Assembly (NCBI RefSeq): GCF_018283645.1
Contig: NZ_JAGSXH010000034.1
Coordinates: 1-52,726 of the forward strand
DNA: 52,726 nt
Direction: 5' to 3'
Origin: Actinocrinis puniceicyclus
Lineage (GTDB): Bacteria > Actinomycetota > Actinomycetes > Streptomycetales > Catenulisporaceae
Position numbers and translations under genes: made by a program. Below are positions 44,033 through 52,726 of the stretch, in pieces (the stretch's first letter is position 1; each line of letters begins with the position of its first letter). Under the pieces are notes generated by a model. It had not been told where the DNA came from and did no database searches. It was given only the letters and a program-made list of their open reading frames with translations.

Positions 44033-44761
44033 TCAACGCAGCCGGAAGCCGGTGACCCAGGCGCGGCGGCGCAGCGTGAAGCCGAGCGACTCGTACACGC
44101 GGACGGCACCCGTGTTCGACGCCAGCGCGTGCAGGTAGGCGTGCTCGCCGCGCTCGCGGATGCCGGCGACCACGGCGCGCACCAGGCGCGTGGCCAGCCC
44201 CTGGCCGCGGTAGGCCGGATCGGTGCACACGGCGCTGACCTCGGTCCAGCCCGGCGGACGCTGCCGCTGCCCGGCCATCGCCACGAGCCGGCCCTCACGC
44301 CTGGCACCGAGGAAGGTGCCCATCGCGAGGGTGCCCGGCAGGAACGGGCCCGGCCGGGTGCGCTCGATCAGGTCCAGGATCTCGGGCAGGTCGCCGAGGC
44401 CGAGGACGACGGCCTCGGGATCGGGCCGCGCGTCGACCGCGTCATCGGTCAACTGCACGCACTCTTCGGCGAATACCGGCTCCCAGCCGGCGGGCGCCTC
44501 GGTGGTCCCGGGCAGGCAGAACAGTGTCGCGCCAGCGCCGAGCAGCGCCGCCGCGTCGGCCCAGCATTCCTCGTCGGCGGGGTCCTCCAGGGCGGCGAAG
44601 GGCGAGACCTCCGGCCGGTAGCGCACGGCGCGCCCGCGGCGTTCGGCGAGGTGCGCGTGCGGGCCGCCGACGAGCGCCGACCAGGCCGGACGGTCCAGCA
44701 CGTGCCCGGCGCCGGCGGCCGGGCCGCGGTTCCTCAGGCTGCTGATCTCCCCCGTCGTCAT
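44033..44761 (-). CDS. GNAT family N-acetyltransferase
   Basis: 242 aa from ATG 44761. The N-terminal half (GHVLDRPAWSALVGGPHAHL and the next 100 residues) resembles the FR47-like leader domain. The C-terminal GNAT domain has GTFLGARREGRLVAMAGQRQ, AVCTDPAYRGQGLATRLVRA (acetyl-CoA loop QGLATRLV) and HALASNTGAVRVYESLGFTL. The substrate is unknown. The frame is open further upstream but without conserved sequence. It is followed by a terminator serving the phosphoketolase gene. Confidence 0.88.
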   Translation of the reverse strand: MTTGEISSLRNRGPAAGAGHVLDRPAWSALVGGPHAHLAERRGRAVRYRPEVSPFAALEDPADEECWADAAALLGAGATLFCLPGTTEAPAGWEPVFAEECVQLTDDAVDARPDPEAVVLGLGDLPEILDLIERTRPGPFLPGTLAMGTFLGARREGRLVAMAGQRQRPPGWTEVSAVCTDPAYRGQGLATRLVRAVVAGIRERGEHAYLHALASNTGAVRVYESLGFTLRRRAWVTGFRLR

Positions 44762-44853
44762 CCTGCGCCTCCGGTCTCGGCCGTTCGGTGTCGCATCGTG
44801 CGCGCCGTCGCACGCGACCAACTTATCCGGTCGGGTTCTCGCAGGGCACGCCG

Positions 44854-44895
44854 ATAAAACGGCGGCGGCCTCGGCACGAGCCGTGACCGCCGCCG
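44854..44895 (-). terminator. Intrinsic terminator of the phosphoketolase gene
   Basis: On the minus strand CGGCGGCGG (44895-44887) pairs with CCGCCGCCG (44868-44860) and is followed directly by TTTTATCGG. The loop holds a further CGGC/GCCG pair. This is a GC-rich stem plus T-tract, 19 bp past the stop at 44914. Confidence 0.8.
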
Positions 44896-44913
44896 CTGTC
44901 AAGCGGGCCGTGA

Positions 44914-47319
44914 TCAGTTGTACGGCCACACCCAGTCGCGCACCTCGGGAAGGTCGTCGCCGACCTCACGGGTGTACGCGCGGGCGCGGGCGCGCGCGTC
45001 GATCATCGCCTGGCGCAGGTGCGCGCCGCGCACGGCCAGGCCGGGAACCCGGTCGATCACGTCGATGACCAGGTGGTAGCGGTCCAGGTCGTTGAGCATC
45101 ACCATGTCGAACGGCGTCGTGGTGGTGCCCTCCTCCTTGTATCCGCGCACGTGGATGTTGTGGTGGTTGGTGCGCCGGTAGGTCAGCCGGTGGATCAGCC
45201 ACGGATAGCCGTGGTACGCGAACACGACCGGCCGGTCCGTGGTGAACAAGGAGTCGAACTCCCGGTCGGACAGGCCGTGCGGGTGCTCGGTGTCCGGTTG
45301 CAGGCGCATCAGGTCCACGACGTTGACCACGCGCAGCTTCAGGTCGGGGAACGCCTCGCGCAGGATCGCGCAGGCGGCCAGAACCTCCAGTGTCGGGATG
45401 TCGCCGGCGCAGCCGAGAACCGCGTCGGGCTCGGCGCCCTCGTCGGTGGAGGCCCAGTCCCAGATGCCGATGCCGCGGGTGCAGTGCAGCACCGCCTCGT
45501 CCATCGACAGCCAGTTGTGCGTGGGCTGCTTGCCCGCGACGACCACGTTGACGTAGTGGCGGCTGCGCAGGAGGTGGTCGCCCACGGACAGCAGGGTGTT
45601 GGTGTCCGGCGGCAGATAGACCCGTACGATCTCGGCCTTCTTGTTGATCACGTGGTCGATGAAGCCGGGGTCCTGGTGCGAGAAGCCGTTGTGGTCCTGC
45701 CGCCACACGTGCGAGGTCAGCAGGTAGTTCAGCGAGGCGATCGGGCGGCGCCACGGGATCTCGCGGGTGGTCTTGAGCCACTTGGCGTGCTGGTTGAACA
45801 TCGAGTCGACGATGTGGATGAACGCCTCGTAGCAGGAGAAGAAGCCGTGCCTGCCGGTGAGCAGGTAGCCCTCCAGCCAGCCCTGGCACATGTGCTCGGA
45901 GAGCACCTCCATCACCCGGCCGTCGGGGGCCAGGGCGGCGTCGTCGTCGGGCTCGGTGCCGGCCAGCCAGGTGCGGCCGGTGGCCTCCAGCACCGCGCCG
46001 AGCCGGTTGGAGGCCGTCTCGTCCGGGCCGAAGACCCGGAAGTTGGCGCTGCGCTCGTTGCGCTTCATCACATCGCGCAGGAACACCCCGAGCACGCGGG
46101 TGGCCTCCGTGAAGGTGGTGCCGCGCTCCTTGACGTCGACGGCGTAGTCGCGGAAGTCGGGCAGGTCCAGGTCGCGCAGCAGGATGCCGCCGTTGGCGTG
46201 CGGGTTGGCGCTCATCCGGTGCGCTCCCCGCGGCGGCAGCTGCGCCAGTTCCGGGATCAGCGCGCCGGCCTCGTCGAACAGCTCGGCGGGCCGGTACGAG
46301 GCGAGCCACTGCTCCAGCTGGGCCAGGTGCGCCGGGTTCTCGCGCAGGTTGGCCAGCGGCACCTGGTGCGAGCGCCAGTTGCCCTCGGTGCGCTTGCCGT
46401 CGACGGAGGGCGGACCGGTCCAGCCCTTGGGCGAGCGCAGGATGATCATCGGCCAGCGCGGCCGTTCGACGACGCCGCCCTCGACGGCGCCCGGGCCGGA
46501 GCGCGCCGACTGCTGAATGGCCCTGATGTCGTCCAGGGCGTCATCGAAGGCCGCGGCCATCGCCTGGTGCGCCGCGTCGTGGTCCTTCGGGTCGGTGATC
46601 TCGACCGTGATCGGACGGTATCCGTACCCTTCGAAAAGCTTCTCCAGCTCTTCGTGCGGGATGCGGGCCAGCACGGTCGGGTTGGCGATCTTGAACGCGT
46701 TCAGGTGCAGGATCGGCAGCACCGCGCCGTCGCGCACCGGGTCGAGGAACTTGTTCGAGTGCCAGGACGCGGCCAGCGGCCCGGTCTCGGCCTCGCCGTC
46801 GCCGACCACGCAGGCGACCAGCAGGTTCGGATTGTCGAATGCCGCACCGTAGGCGTGCGCGACCGAGTAGCCCAGTTCGCCGCCCTCGTGGATGGAGCCC
46901 GGGGTTTCCGGGGCGACATGGCTGGGGATGCCGCCGGGGAAGGAGAACTGGCGAAAGAGCCGCCGCAGTCCCTCCTCGTCCCGGCCGATGCGCGGGTAGA
47001 CCTCGGTGTAAGTGCCCTCCAGGTACGCGTTGGCGACCAGGCCGGGGCCGCCGTGTCCGGGCCCTGTGATGTAGATGGCTTCCAGCTCGCGCGCCTTGAT
47101 CTGCCGGTTGAGATGCGCGTAGAGGAAGTTCAGGCCGGGAGTGGTACCCCAGTGGCCCAGCAGCCTCGGCTTGATGTGCTCCTCGCGCAGCGGTTCGCGC
47201 AGCAGCGGGTTGTCGAGCAGGTAGATCTGTCCCACCGACAGATAGTTGGCGGCACGCCAATAGGCGTCGATCAGGTCCAGGTCGCGACGGGATAGCGCCC
47301 CCGCCTCGCGGTCGGCCAT
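44914..47319 (-). CDS. xfp: Phosphoketolase (xylulose-5-P / fructose-6-P)
   Basis: 801 aa thiamine-diphosphate enzyme that splits xylulose-5-P (or fructose-6-P) into acetyl phosphate and glyceraldehyde-3-P (or erythrose-4-P). Motifs in order: [90 protein letters not shown] (ThDP/Mg motif), [11 protein letters not shown], and the C-terminal [20 protein letters not shown]. The ATG 47319 is preceded by AAAGGGG. Its length is typical. It is divergent from ackA, which uses acetyl phosphate, and it can accept xylulose-5-P from the xyl genes. It ends at a clear intrinsic terminator. Confidence 0.97.
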   Translation of the reverse strand: MADREAGALSRRDLDLIDAYWRAANYLSVGQIYLLDNPLLREPLREEHIKPRLLGHWGTTPGLNFLYAHLNRQIKARELEAIYITGPGHGGPGLVANAYLEGTYTEVYPRIGRDEEGLRRLFRQFSFPGGIPSHVAPETPGSIHEGGELGYSVAHAYGAAFDNPNLLVACVVGDGEAETGPLAASWHSNKFLDPVRDGAVLPILHLNAFKIANPTVLARIPHEELEKLFEGYGYRPITVEITDPKDHDAAHQAMAAAFDDALDDIRAIQQSARSGPGAVEGGVVERPRWPMIILRSPKGWTGPPSVDGKRTEGNWRSHQVPLANLRENPAHLAQLEQWLASYRPAELFDEAGALIPELAQLPPRGAHRMSANPHANGGILLRDLDLPDFRDYAVDVKERGTTFTEATRVLGVFLRDVMKRNERSANFRVFGPDETASNRLGAVLEATGRTWLAGTEPDDDAALAPDGRVMEVLSEHMCQGWLEGYLLTGRHGFFSCYEAFIHIVDSMFNQHAKWLKTTREIPWRRPIASLNYLLTSHVWRQDHNGFSHQDPGFIDHVINKKAEIVRVYLPPDTNTLLSVGDHLLRSRHYVNVVVAGKQPTHNWLSMDEAVLHCTRGIGIWDWASTDEGAEPDAVLGCAGDIPTLEVLAACAILREAFPDLKLRVVNVVDLMRLQPDTEHPHGLSDREFDSLFTTDRPVVFAYHGYPWLIHRLTYRRTNHHNIHVRGYKEEGTTTTPFDMVMLNDLDRYHLVIDVIDRVPGLAVRGAHLRQAMIDARARARAYTREVGDDLPEVRDWVWPYN

Positions 47320-47551
47320 GGCCGGTGCCCCTTTCGGCTTCACATTCCCTCTTCGGATCTTCTGCCTTCAGTATTTCGTCTAGACCAGCGTGGTGGCTCA
47401 GTCCGGTGATCTGGATGGGTCGTTGGTCCTACCGGCGCCGGGTCGAACGCACCTGGGGCGGGTACACGGCAACGGCGAACGTAAAGATCGGGCGCGCTAA
47501 GCGTCTCGACGAGGCGGCCGGGCGGGTCCCGGACGACGGCGGAGGTGGCGG

Positions 47552-48760
47552 ATGGGGCGGGCCGTGCTGGTGTTCAACGCGGGATCGTCGTCGGTGAAGT
47601 ATCAGCTGATCGACCTGGACGGCGGGGGGCGGCTGGCCACCGGGCTGGTCGACCGGATCGGCGAGGGCGGCGAAGGGCTGCTGAAGCACCGTGCGGGCGA
47701 CGGCCCGCCGCACGAGACGCGGGAGCGCTTCGCCGATCACGCGCAGGCCCTGGACGCGATCCTGGCCGCGTTCAAGCAGGCCGGGCCGGACCTGGACCGG
47801 ACGGCGCCGGTGGCGGTCGGACACCGGGTCGTGCACGGCGGGACGCGTTACGGCCGGCCGACGCTGATCGACGACGCGGTGCTCGCGGGTATCAGGGAGC
47901 TCAGTGCGCTCGCCCCGCTGCACAATCCCGCGAACGCGGCCGGGATCGAGGTGGCTCGCAAGGCCTTCCCGGACATCGCGCACGTCGCAGTGTTCGACAC
48001 CGCCTTTCACCGCACGCTGCCCGCGGCCGCCTACACCTATGCCGTGCCGCGCGAGTGGCGGGAAGAGCACTCGGTGCGGCGCTACGGCTTCCACGGCACC
48101 TCGCATCAGTACGTGGCGAGGCGGGCGGCGGCGCTGCTGGGCAAGCCCGCGCAGGAGGCGAATCTGATCGTGCTTCACCTCGGCAACGGCGCGAGCGCCT
48201 GCGCGGTCGAAGGCGGGCGCAGCGTGGAGACCTCGATGGGTCTGACGCCGCTGGAGGGCCTGGTGATGGGTACCCGCAGCGGGGATCTCGACCCGGCCGT
48301 GCCCGAGTACCTGCGCCGGGTCGCGGGTCTTGACGCCGAGCGGATCGACGCGGCGCTGAACCACGACAGCGGGCTTCGCGGCCTGGCCGGCAGCAACGAT
48401 CTGCGGGATCTGCACGAGGCCCGCGAGCGGGGCGACGAGGATGCGCGACTGGCCCTGGACGTGTACTGCCATCGCATCAAGAAGTACGTGGGTGCCTACT
48501 ACGCGGTCCTCGGCCGCCTCGACGCGGTCGTGTTCACGGCGGGCGTCGGCGAGAACGACCCCGAGGTCAGGGCCCGGTCGCTCGCGGGGCTGGAACGGCT
48601 GGGCATCACGCTCGACGACGGGCGCAACCGGTCGGGCGGGCGCGGCGAGCGGTTCGTCTCCCCCGACGGGGCGCCGGTGCCGGTGCTGGTCGTGCCGACC
48701 GACGAAGAACTCGAAATCGCCGTTCAGGCCCTCGAAGCGGCCGGGCTGGGCGCGTCGTGA
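47552..48760 (+). CDS. ackA: Acetate kinase
   Basis: 402 aa. It transfers phosphate between acetyl phosphate and ADP. The ASKHA fold motifs are present: VLVFNAGSSSVKYQLIDLDG, AVGHRVVHGGTRYG, AVFDTAFHRTLP, RRYGFHGTSHQYVARRAAAL, IVLHLGNGASACAVEGGRSV, TSMGLTPLEGLVMGTRSGDLDP and VVFTAGVGENDPEVR. There is no pta gene beside it. Instead phosphoketolase, the other source of acetyl phosphate, is encoded divergently. GGAGG six bases before the ATG. Confidence 0.97.
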   Translation: MGRAVLVFNAGSSSVKYQLIDLDGGGRLATGLVDRIGEGGEGLLKHRAGDGPPHETRERFADHAQALDAILAAFKQAGPDLDRTAPVAVGHRVVHGGTRYGRPTLIDDAVLAGIRELSALAPLHNPANAAGIEVARKAFPDIAHVAVFDTAFHRTLPAAAYTYAVPREWREEHSVRRYGFHGTSHQYVARRAAALLGKPAQEANLIVLHLGNGASACAVEGGRSVETSMGLTPLEGLVMGTRSGDLDPAVPEYLRRVAGLDAERIDAALNHDSGLRGLAGSNDLRDLHEARERGDEDARLALDVYCHRIKKYVGAYYAVLGRLDAVVFTAGVGENDPEVRARSLAGLERLGITLDDGRNRSGGRGERFVSPDGAPVPVLVVPTDEELEIAVQALEAAGLGAS

Positions 48761-48792
48761 TCCAAACCTGAGAGTGGTGGCGGCCCCTACGC

Positions 48793-50535
48793 CTACGCCT
48801 CAGGCCGTGGCTTCTTCTCGCGGGCCAGACAGGCGAGGGCCGCGATCAGGGACATGACGATGGCGAGCGAGAAGACGACGACCAGGCCGGTGTGAAAGGG
48901 GCCTGATATAAGGGTGGGGAAGAACTGCCGGCCGGTGAGCGTGTGCGCGTTCGCGGCCGGCAGTTGCCCGAGCACGCGCGGGCCGAGCAGCTGCTGGATC
49001 GGGTTGTAGCCGAGGAACGCGGCGAACAGCGTGCCGACCGGAGGCAGCGCGGCCACCGTGCGCGCGTCGGCGAGCGGCACGCCCTGCGCGGTCAGGCCGG
49101 AGGTGAGCGTGTGCGGCAGGGAGCCGGCCAGGCCCGCGACCATCAGCGAGAAGAAGATTCCGATCGAGAGCACCATGCCGGCGTTCTGGAAGGTCGCGCG
49201 CATCCCGGAGGCGGCGCCGCGCAGTTCGGCCGGCACGTTCGACATGATGATCGAGGTGTTGGGCGCGGCGAACAGGCCGCCGCCGAGCCCGTTGAGGAAG
49301 ACCAGCAGCGCGAACCACAGGTAGCCGAAGTCCGTCGGCAGCAGCAGCAGGCCGGCGAAGGACGCGGCCATCACCACCAGTCCCCCGGCCGCGAACAGCC
49401 GGGCGCCGAACAGGTCGGACAGGTGCCCGGATATGGGGCCGGCGGCCAGGAACCCCACGGTCAGCGGCAGCAGGTAGATCCCGGCCCACAGCGGCGTGCG
49501 CGCGTAGTCGTAGCCGTGTAGCGGCAGCCAGATGCCCTGGAGCCAGATGATCAGCATGAACTGCATGCCGCCGCGCCCGATCGAGCCGAGCAGCGCCGCC
49601 GCGTTGCCGCCCGTGAAGGCCGCGTTGCGAAACAGCCGCAGCGGGAACATCGGCTCGGCCACGCGCATCTCGACCACGCAGAACACCGCCAGCAGCCCGA
49701 GGCCGCCGGCCAGCCCGGCGATGACCCACGGATCGGTCCAGCCCATGGTGTGCCCGCCGTAGGGCTGGATCCCGTAGGTGATGCCGGCCAGCAGCGCGGT
49801 CAGCCCGACCGCGAAGGTGATGTTGCCCCACCAGTCGATCCGCGCGGCCCTGCGCACGCCGGTCTCGTGCAGCGAGCGGTACGCCCAGACCGTGCCGATC
49901 AAGCCGATCGGCACGTTGACCCAGAAGATCGTGCGCCAGTTCCATTCCGCCAGTACGCCGCCGAGGACGAGCCCGATGAAGGAGCCCGCGATCGCGGCGA
50001 CCATGTTCACGCCGAGCGCCATGCCGCGCTGGGCGGCCGGGAACGCGTCGGTGATGATCGCGGCGGAGTTCGCCATGAGCATCGAGCCGCCGACCGCCTG
50101 GGCGATGCGCCACAGGATCAGCCACAGCGCCCCGCCGCCGCCGTGTAGCGGGTCGAGGGATAGGATGACCGAGGTGACCGCGAAGATCAGGAATCCGGCG
50201 TTGTAGATGCGCACCCGGCCCCAGATGTCGCCGAGGCGGCCGAGGGCGACCACCAGCACCGCCGAGACCAGCATGTAGCCCATGAGCATCCACAGCAGGT
50301 AGCTGACATTGCCGGGCCGCAGCGGATCGAGGCGGATGCCGTTGAAGATGGCCGGCAGCGAGATCAGCACGATGGAGCTGTTGATCGTCGCGATCAACAT
50401 GCCCAGGGTGGTGTTGGACAGCGCGATCCACTTGTAGCGCGGGTGGTCGACGCTCACCCACCCGCGCCGCCGGCCGCGGATCGCCTCCTGCGTCTCTCCC
50501 GGCGTGGTCTCGCCCTGAGTTCCCGTGCTCGTCAT
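48793..50535 (-). CDS. MFS transporter, DHA2 (14-TM drug exporter) family
   Basis: 580 aa from ATG 50535. The EmrB/QacA-like layout has about 14 helices. Motif C-type segments are IATINSSIVLISLPAIFNGI at helix 1, ALGRLGDIWGRVRIYNAGFL (motif A), and NMVAAIAGSFIGLVLGGVLAEWNWRTIFWVN (motif C with the WRWxF ending). The C-terminal half is also typical. GAAAGGG gives better spacing for 50535 than for the ATG two codons upstream. The substrate is unknown. The upstream region contains a TTTGCT-T-AGCAAA palindrome of the kind bound by MarR-type repressors, but no MarR gene is close. Confidence 0.92.
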   Translation of the reverse strand: MTSTGTQGETTPGETQEAIRGRRRGWVSVDHPRYKWIALSNTTLGMLIATINSSIVLISLPAIFNGIRLDPLRPGNVSYLLWMLMGYMLVSAVLVVALGRLGDIWGRVRIYNAGFLIFAVTSVILSLDPLHGGGGALWLILWRIAQAVGGSMLMANSAAIITDAFPAAQRGMALGVNMVAAIAGSFIGLVLGGVLAEWNWRTIFWVNVPIGLIGTVWAYRSLHETGVRRAARIDWWGNITFAVGLTALLAGITYGIQPYGGHTMGWTDPWVIAGLAGGLGLLAVFCVVEMRVAEPMFPLRLFRNAAFTGGNAAALLGSIGRGGMQFMLIIWLQGIWLPLHGYDYARTPLWAGIYLLPLTVGFLAAGPISGHLSDLFGARLFAAGGLVVMAASFAGLLLLPTDFGYLWFALLVFLNGLGGGLFAAPNTSIIMSNVPAELRGAASGMRATFQNAGMVLSIGIFFSLMVAGLAGSLPHTLTSGLTAQGVPLADARTVAALPPVGTLFAAFLGYNPIQQLLGPRVLGQLPAANAHTLTGRQFFPTLISGPFHTGLVVVFSLAIVMSLIAALACLAREKKPRPEA

Positions 50536-50873
50536 CCGCATCCGCCCTTTCGCCGGCGCCCCGGGCGGCGCGGGCCGCTCACCCTGCCGCGGCTCACCGG
50601 ACACCCGCGCCAATTTGCTTAGCAAAAGTAACCTTATTATCCCCATCGCCGGTGGCCGCGTCCATGCGGATGCGCCCGCGGATCGGCCGTGCGCTGCGCG
50701 CAGGAGCGGCTCGTCCAGGTAACCGCGTGGCGGACTCGTTAATCACGGCTTGGTCAACGACCCCGGCCGCGTGTATCACCGGCCGCATACCGCACCTCTT
50801 CTAGATGCAGCGCGGCTTAGCGCGGCGTCCCGACGGCACGGCCGCGGGGATCACCCGAACCCGGAGGCGGTCC
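50536..50873. other. 338-bp divergent promoter region
   Basis: Between the DHA2 exporter and the hypothetical gene. AT-rich around 50610-50640 with a palindrome, otherwise GC-rich with no gene supported. The plus frame is open from 50805, but GGAGG at 50862 favours the start at 50874. Confidence 0.6.
50614..50626. promoter_or_regulatory. Palindrome TTTGCT-T-AGCAAA, candidate MarR-type operator
   Basis: An exact 6-bp dyad with a one-base centre, embedded in an AT-rich patch 79 bp upstream of the DHA2 exporter start. Similar TTGCTTAGCAA sequences serve as operators for MarR-family repressors of exporters. The regulator is not encoded in this window. Confidence 0.5.
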
Positions 50874-51800
50874 ATGATGTTTCGCCACCTTCCGTTCCAT
50901 GAGCCGTCGGGCGGCCGAGGCCGCGACCGCGGCGCGGCAGTGGAACAGACCGACGTGCCGACGGCCGTCGACGGTGCGCCGCGGATCGTCACGCGACTGC
51001 GTGGCGTCGCGCACGGTCACGCCGTGCTCAGCCGCCTCGCCGTCGGCGACCGGGGCGCGTTGTCGGATGCGGGGCTGCCGAGCCGGCGGCCGTACGACAC
51101 GCAGCGGCACGCATGGGGTCTGGGCCACGACCGCGCGAACGAAGCGTCCTACCTCGTGTCGGGCGGCCCGCATCGCATCGACTGGAGCCATCCGGCGCTG
51201 CGCGGGCTCGAACCGCTCGGGCACACCCGGCCGCGACACCGGATCGACCCGGGCGAGGTGCGCCGGGACCTGGCGCCGACGCTCGCCGGGGCGCTGTCCG
51301 AGTGGCTGGTGCAGATGGCGGGAGTGCCGCTGGGGTTCATGCCCGGGGATCTGTGGTACCTCTTCCCGTCCAACGCCGACCTCGGCGCCGCCTACGCCGA
51401 AAACCATCAGGAGCCTGAAACGCTCTATACGCCCTTCCGGCTCGGCCAGGACGGCTGGCTTTCGGCCGCGGCCGGCCCGACGGTCAACGTGCAGTACGGC
51501 CCGGTGCTTGCGCGGCCGCGCGACGACGCGGCCGACATCGCCAGGCGGTTGGCCCTCGACCCACGGGACGAGGCGAGCATGCAGCGCGCGGAGGAAGCCT
51601 GTCTGCTGTACCTGTGGGCGCCTATCACGTTCCGGGCCGGGGAAGTGCCGCTCGTCTCGGGGGTGCTCCAGGTCGATCCGGTACGCGGCAGCGACGGGCG
51701 CGCACCGCAGTTCGCGTGGTTCCGTCCGCAGTCCCCGAACGGGCTGCGCAGCCGCGCGCAGGTGCGCATGCTGCTCGCGAACGTCTGCGCGGGCCGCTGA
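50874..51800 (+). CDS. Hypothetical protein
   Basis: 308 aa from ATG 50874 behind GGAGGCGG. Not recognised. It has no signal peptide or membrane helix. It contains segments with many His, Asp and Trp (YDTQRHAWGLGHDRANEASY, SGGPHRIDWSHPALRGLEPL, MPGDLWYLFPSNADLGAAYA) and a C-terminal part with PQFAWFRPQSPNGLRSRAQ. This suggests a soluble enzyme or binding protein. Codon bias is strong. It is followed by a convergent P-loop kinase gene with a gap of about 97 bp. Confidence 0.7.
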   Translation: MMFRHLPFHEPSGGRGRDRGAAVEQTDVPTAVDGAPRIVTRLRGVAHGHAVLSRLAVGDRGALSDAGLPSRRPYDTQRHAWGLGHDRANEASYLVSGGPHRIDWSHPALRGLEPLGHTRPRHRIDPGEVRRDLAPTLAGALSEWLVQMAGVPLGFMPGDLWYLFPSNADLGAAYAENHQEPETLYTPFRLGQDGWLSAAAGPTVNVQYGPVLARPRDDAADIARRLALDPRDEASMQRAEEACLLYLWAPITFRAGEVPLVSGVLQVDPVRGSDGRAPQFAWFRPQSPNGLRSRAQVRMLLANVCAGR

Positions 51801-51897
51801 ACGCCGGCCGTCCTCGTCGCGGTTCGCGCACACGCACCTGCCCCTCGGCCGCCTGAACGGCGCGGCCGGCGCACGCGTTCCGGCTTCGGGACGCCGT

Positions 51898-52443
51898 TCA
51901 GCTCCTGTGCTGACCGATCCACGCCGCGACCTGTTCGACGTCCACCTGCACGCCGGTGTTCACGCGAAGAACCGGCCCGAGACCGATCGGCCTGGCGGTG
52001 CGCCGCCAGTGCTCCCATTCCTCGTCGTCGGCGAGCGCCCCGTGGATGGGATGGCGGGGAAGGCGCTGCTCGTAGCGCTGCCTGGCCAGTTCGGGCGGCA
52101 CCTCGCACCAGAGCTCCAACGGCCGCTCGACGCCGGCGCGGGCCAGACCTCCGGCCGCGAGGCGGTGATAGTCGGCCGGCCAGAAGGACTCCAGGATCGC
52201 GCCGCCGGGCGCGTCGGCGAGCAGCGCCCACATCGTCTCGCTCGCGGCCGCGCCGAAGGCCTGGTTCCAGCGCCGCTGCGGGAGGCCGTCCGCGGGCTGC
52301 GCGCCGAACACGTCGGCGTGCGCCTCCTTGATCACGTCCTTGCTCAGCAGCGGCAGCAGCATCCTGCGTGACAGGGCGCGGGCGAGAGTCGTCTTGCCCG
52401 CCCCCGGCAGGCCGTTGACAAGAATCGCGGTGAGCGGGTCCAC
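51898..52443 (-). CDS. AAA_33-type P-loop kinase/ATPase
   Basis: 181 aa from GTG 52443. Walker A is LTAILVNGLPGAGKTTLARA. A following LLSKDVIKEAHADVF, LESFWPADYH (acidic Walker B-like) and the Arg-rich lid ELARQRYEQRLPRHPIHG resemble small-molecule kinases related to zeta-type and chloramphenicol phosphotransferases. The frame is open 40 codons upstream, but that leader has no conservation and begins within the next gene's promoter. The substrate is unknown. Confidence 0.85.
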   Translation of the reverse strand: MDPLTAILVNGLPGAGKTTLARALSRRMLLPLLSKDVIKEAHADVFGAQPADGLPQRRWNQAFGAAASETMWALLADAPGGAILESFWPADYHRLAAGGLARAGVERPLELWCEVPPELARQRYEQRLPRHPIHGALADDEEWEHWRRTARPIGLGPVLRVNTGVQVDVEQVAAWIGQHRS

Positions 52444-52586
52444 ACGGTGATGATCGCAGGACCGCGCGGTGAACGGCGCGGTGAACCGGGTGGCGGACCG
52501 CGCGGCGACCGGGCGAGCACCGGGCGGCAACCGGTTCTTTACCGGATGCTTACGGAAAATCACCGTCAGCTCGCAGTACTCTGATG

Positions 52587-52607
52587 GTGTCCGTTCTGTC
52601 CGGACAC
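52587..52607. promoter_or_regulatory. Inverted repeat upstream of the secreted-protein gene
   Basis: GTGTCCG (52587-52593) and CGGACAC (52601-52607) flank a 7-nt loop. It lies 22 bp upstream of the ATG at 52629 and could be an operator or a 5'-leader hairpin. Confidence 0.35.
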
Positions 52608-52628
52608 ACCCACTATATAAGGACGCAT

Positions 52629-52726
52629 ATGAAGAGCTTCGGGCGTCCGCGGCCCACCCACGCCGCGACCCGCCGCAAGAGTGCCGCGCTGACCGCGACG
52701 GTGCTGTTCGGAACGCTGCTGACCGC
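52629..52726 (+). CDS. Secreted protein, N-terminus only (3' truncated by window edge)
   Basis: The start at ATG 52629 follows AAGGACG. The first 32 residues look like a signal peptide: a long basic part (MKSFGRPRPTHAATRRKSAA) and then a hydrophobic segment (LTATVLFGTLLT). The window ends before the cleavage site, so the product cannot be named. Confidence 0.65.
   Translation, partial: MKSFGRPRPTHAATRRKSAALTATVLFGTLLT

Noticed and set aside
41395-44307. 970-aa minus-strand open frame spanning several genes
   Set aside because: Overlaps five well-supported genes in other frames. No internal domain or ribosome site.
45019-47295. 758-aa plus-strand open frame
   Set aside because: Antisense shadow of the phosphoketolase gene.

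Overview
The window is chromosomal DNA from a high-GC Gram-positive actinomycete. Nearly every coding region has G or C at third codon positions. GTG starts and 4-bp stop/start overlaps are common. The gene content (F420-type LLM oxidoreductase, DUF574 methyltransferase, DUF427, actinobacterial DhaKLM, phosphoketolase plus acetate kinase, chromosomal Prim-Pol, GNAT and LuxR-type regulators) fits Streptomycetales, Catenulisporales or a relative. The sequence alone does not fix the genus. I see no rRNA, tRNA, CRISPR array, transposase or integrase.

Layout. 1-1.2 kb: C-terminal half of an MMPL transporter, cut by the left edge. 1.5-6.4 kb: a four-gene reductive pyrimidine (or hydantoin) catabolic operon: NCS1 permease, beta-ureidopropionase, dihydropyrimidinase and an F420-type LLM oxidoreductase. 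6.5-9.2 kb: small single genes (VOC, SRPBCC, two hypotheticals, YbaK-like). 9.3-11.4 kb: dhaKLM on the minus strand. 11.6-12.8 kb: chrA. 12.9-15.3 kb: an ABC exporter with a TetR regulator and a candidate operator over the ATPase start codon. 15.4-17.4 kb: psuG-psuK for pseudouridine breakdown, preceded by three exact copies of a 14-bp repeat. 17.4-18.9 kb: dienelactone hydrolase and a hypothetical.

19.0-22.7 kb is the most unusual part. Two paralogous LuxR-type regulators flank a 101-aa Cys-containing small protein and a 53-aa secreted peptide. Short palindromes lie between them, and a truncated, motif-degenerate NRPS adenylation-domain fragment follows. This looks like an undescribed peptide-linked regulatory locus.

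22.9-28.9 kb: Ogt, Prim-Pol, Dtd, two pirins (the second frameshifted), a 7-bladed lactonase and a small hypothetical. 29.0-31.2 kb: a D-amino-acid/KDPG-aldolase pair with the tail of a deleted D-aminoacylase gene between them. 31.3-33.6 kb: YbdK-like ligase and a FemAB/GNAT-fold protein. 34.0-38.4 kb: divergent xylA and xylB plus a ROK regulator, with a perfect palindrome in the xylA-xylB gap. 38.4-42.9 kb: GNAT, DUF427, phosphoesterase, ArsR, a cobalamin riboswitch driving a NiCoT nickel/cobalt permease, an FMN-binding protein and a Usp. 43.2-44.8 kb: DUF574 methyltransferase and GNAT. 44.9-48.8 kb: divergent phosphoketolase and acetate kinase. 48.8-52.7 kb: DHA2 MFS exporter, a hypothetical, a small P-loop kinase and the start of a secreted protein.

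Two metabolic themes join separate operons. Pseudouridine to uracil (PsuK/PsuG) can feed the pyrimidine operon. Xylose to xylulose-5-P (XylA/XylB) can feed phosphoketolase and acetate kinase, yielding acetate and ATP. These links are inferred from gene content, not shown by the sequence.
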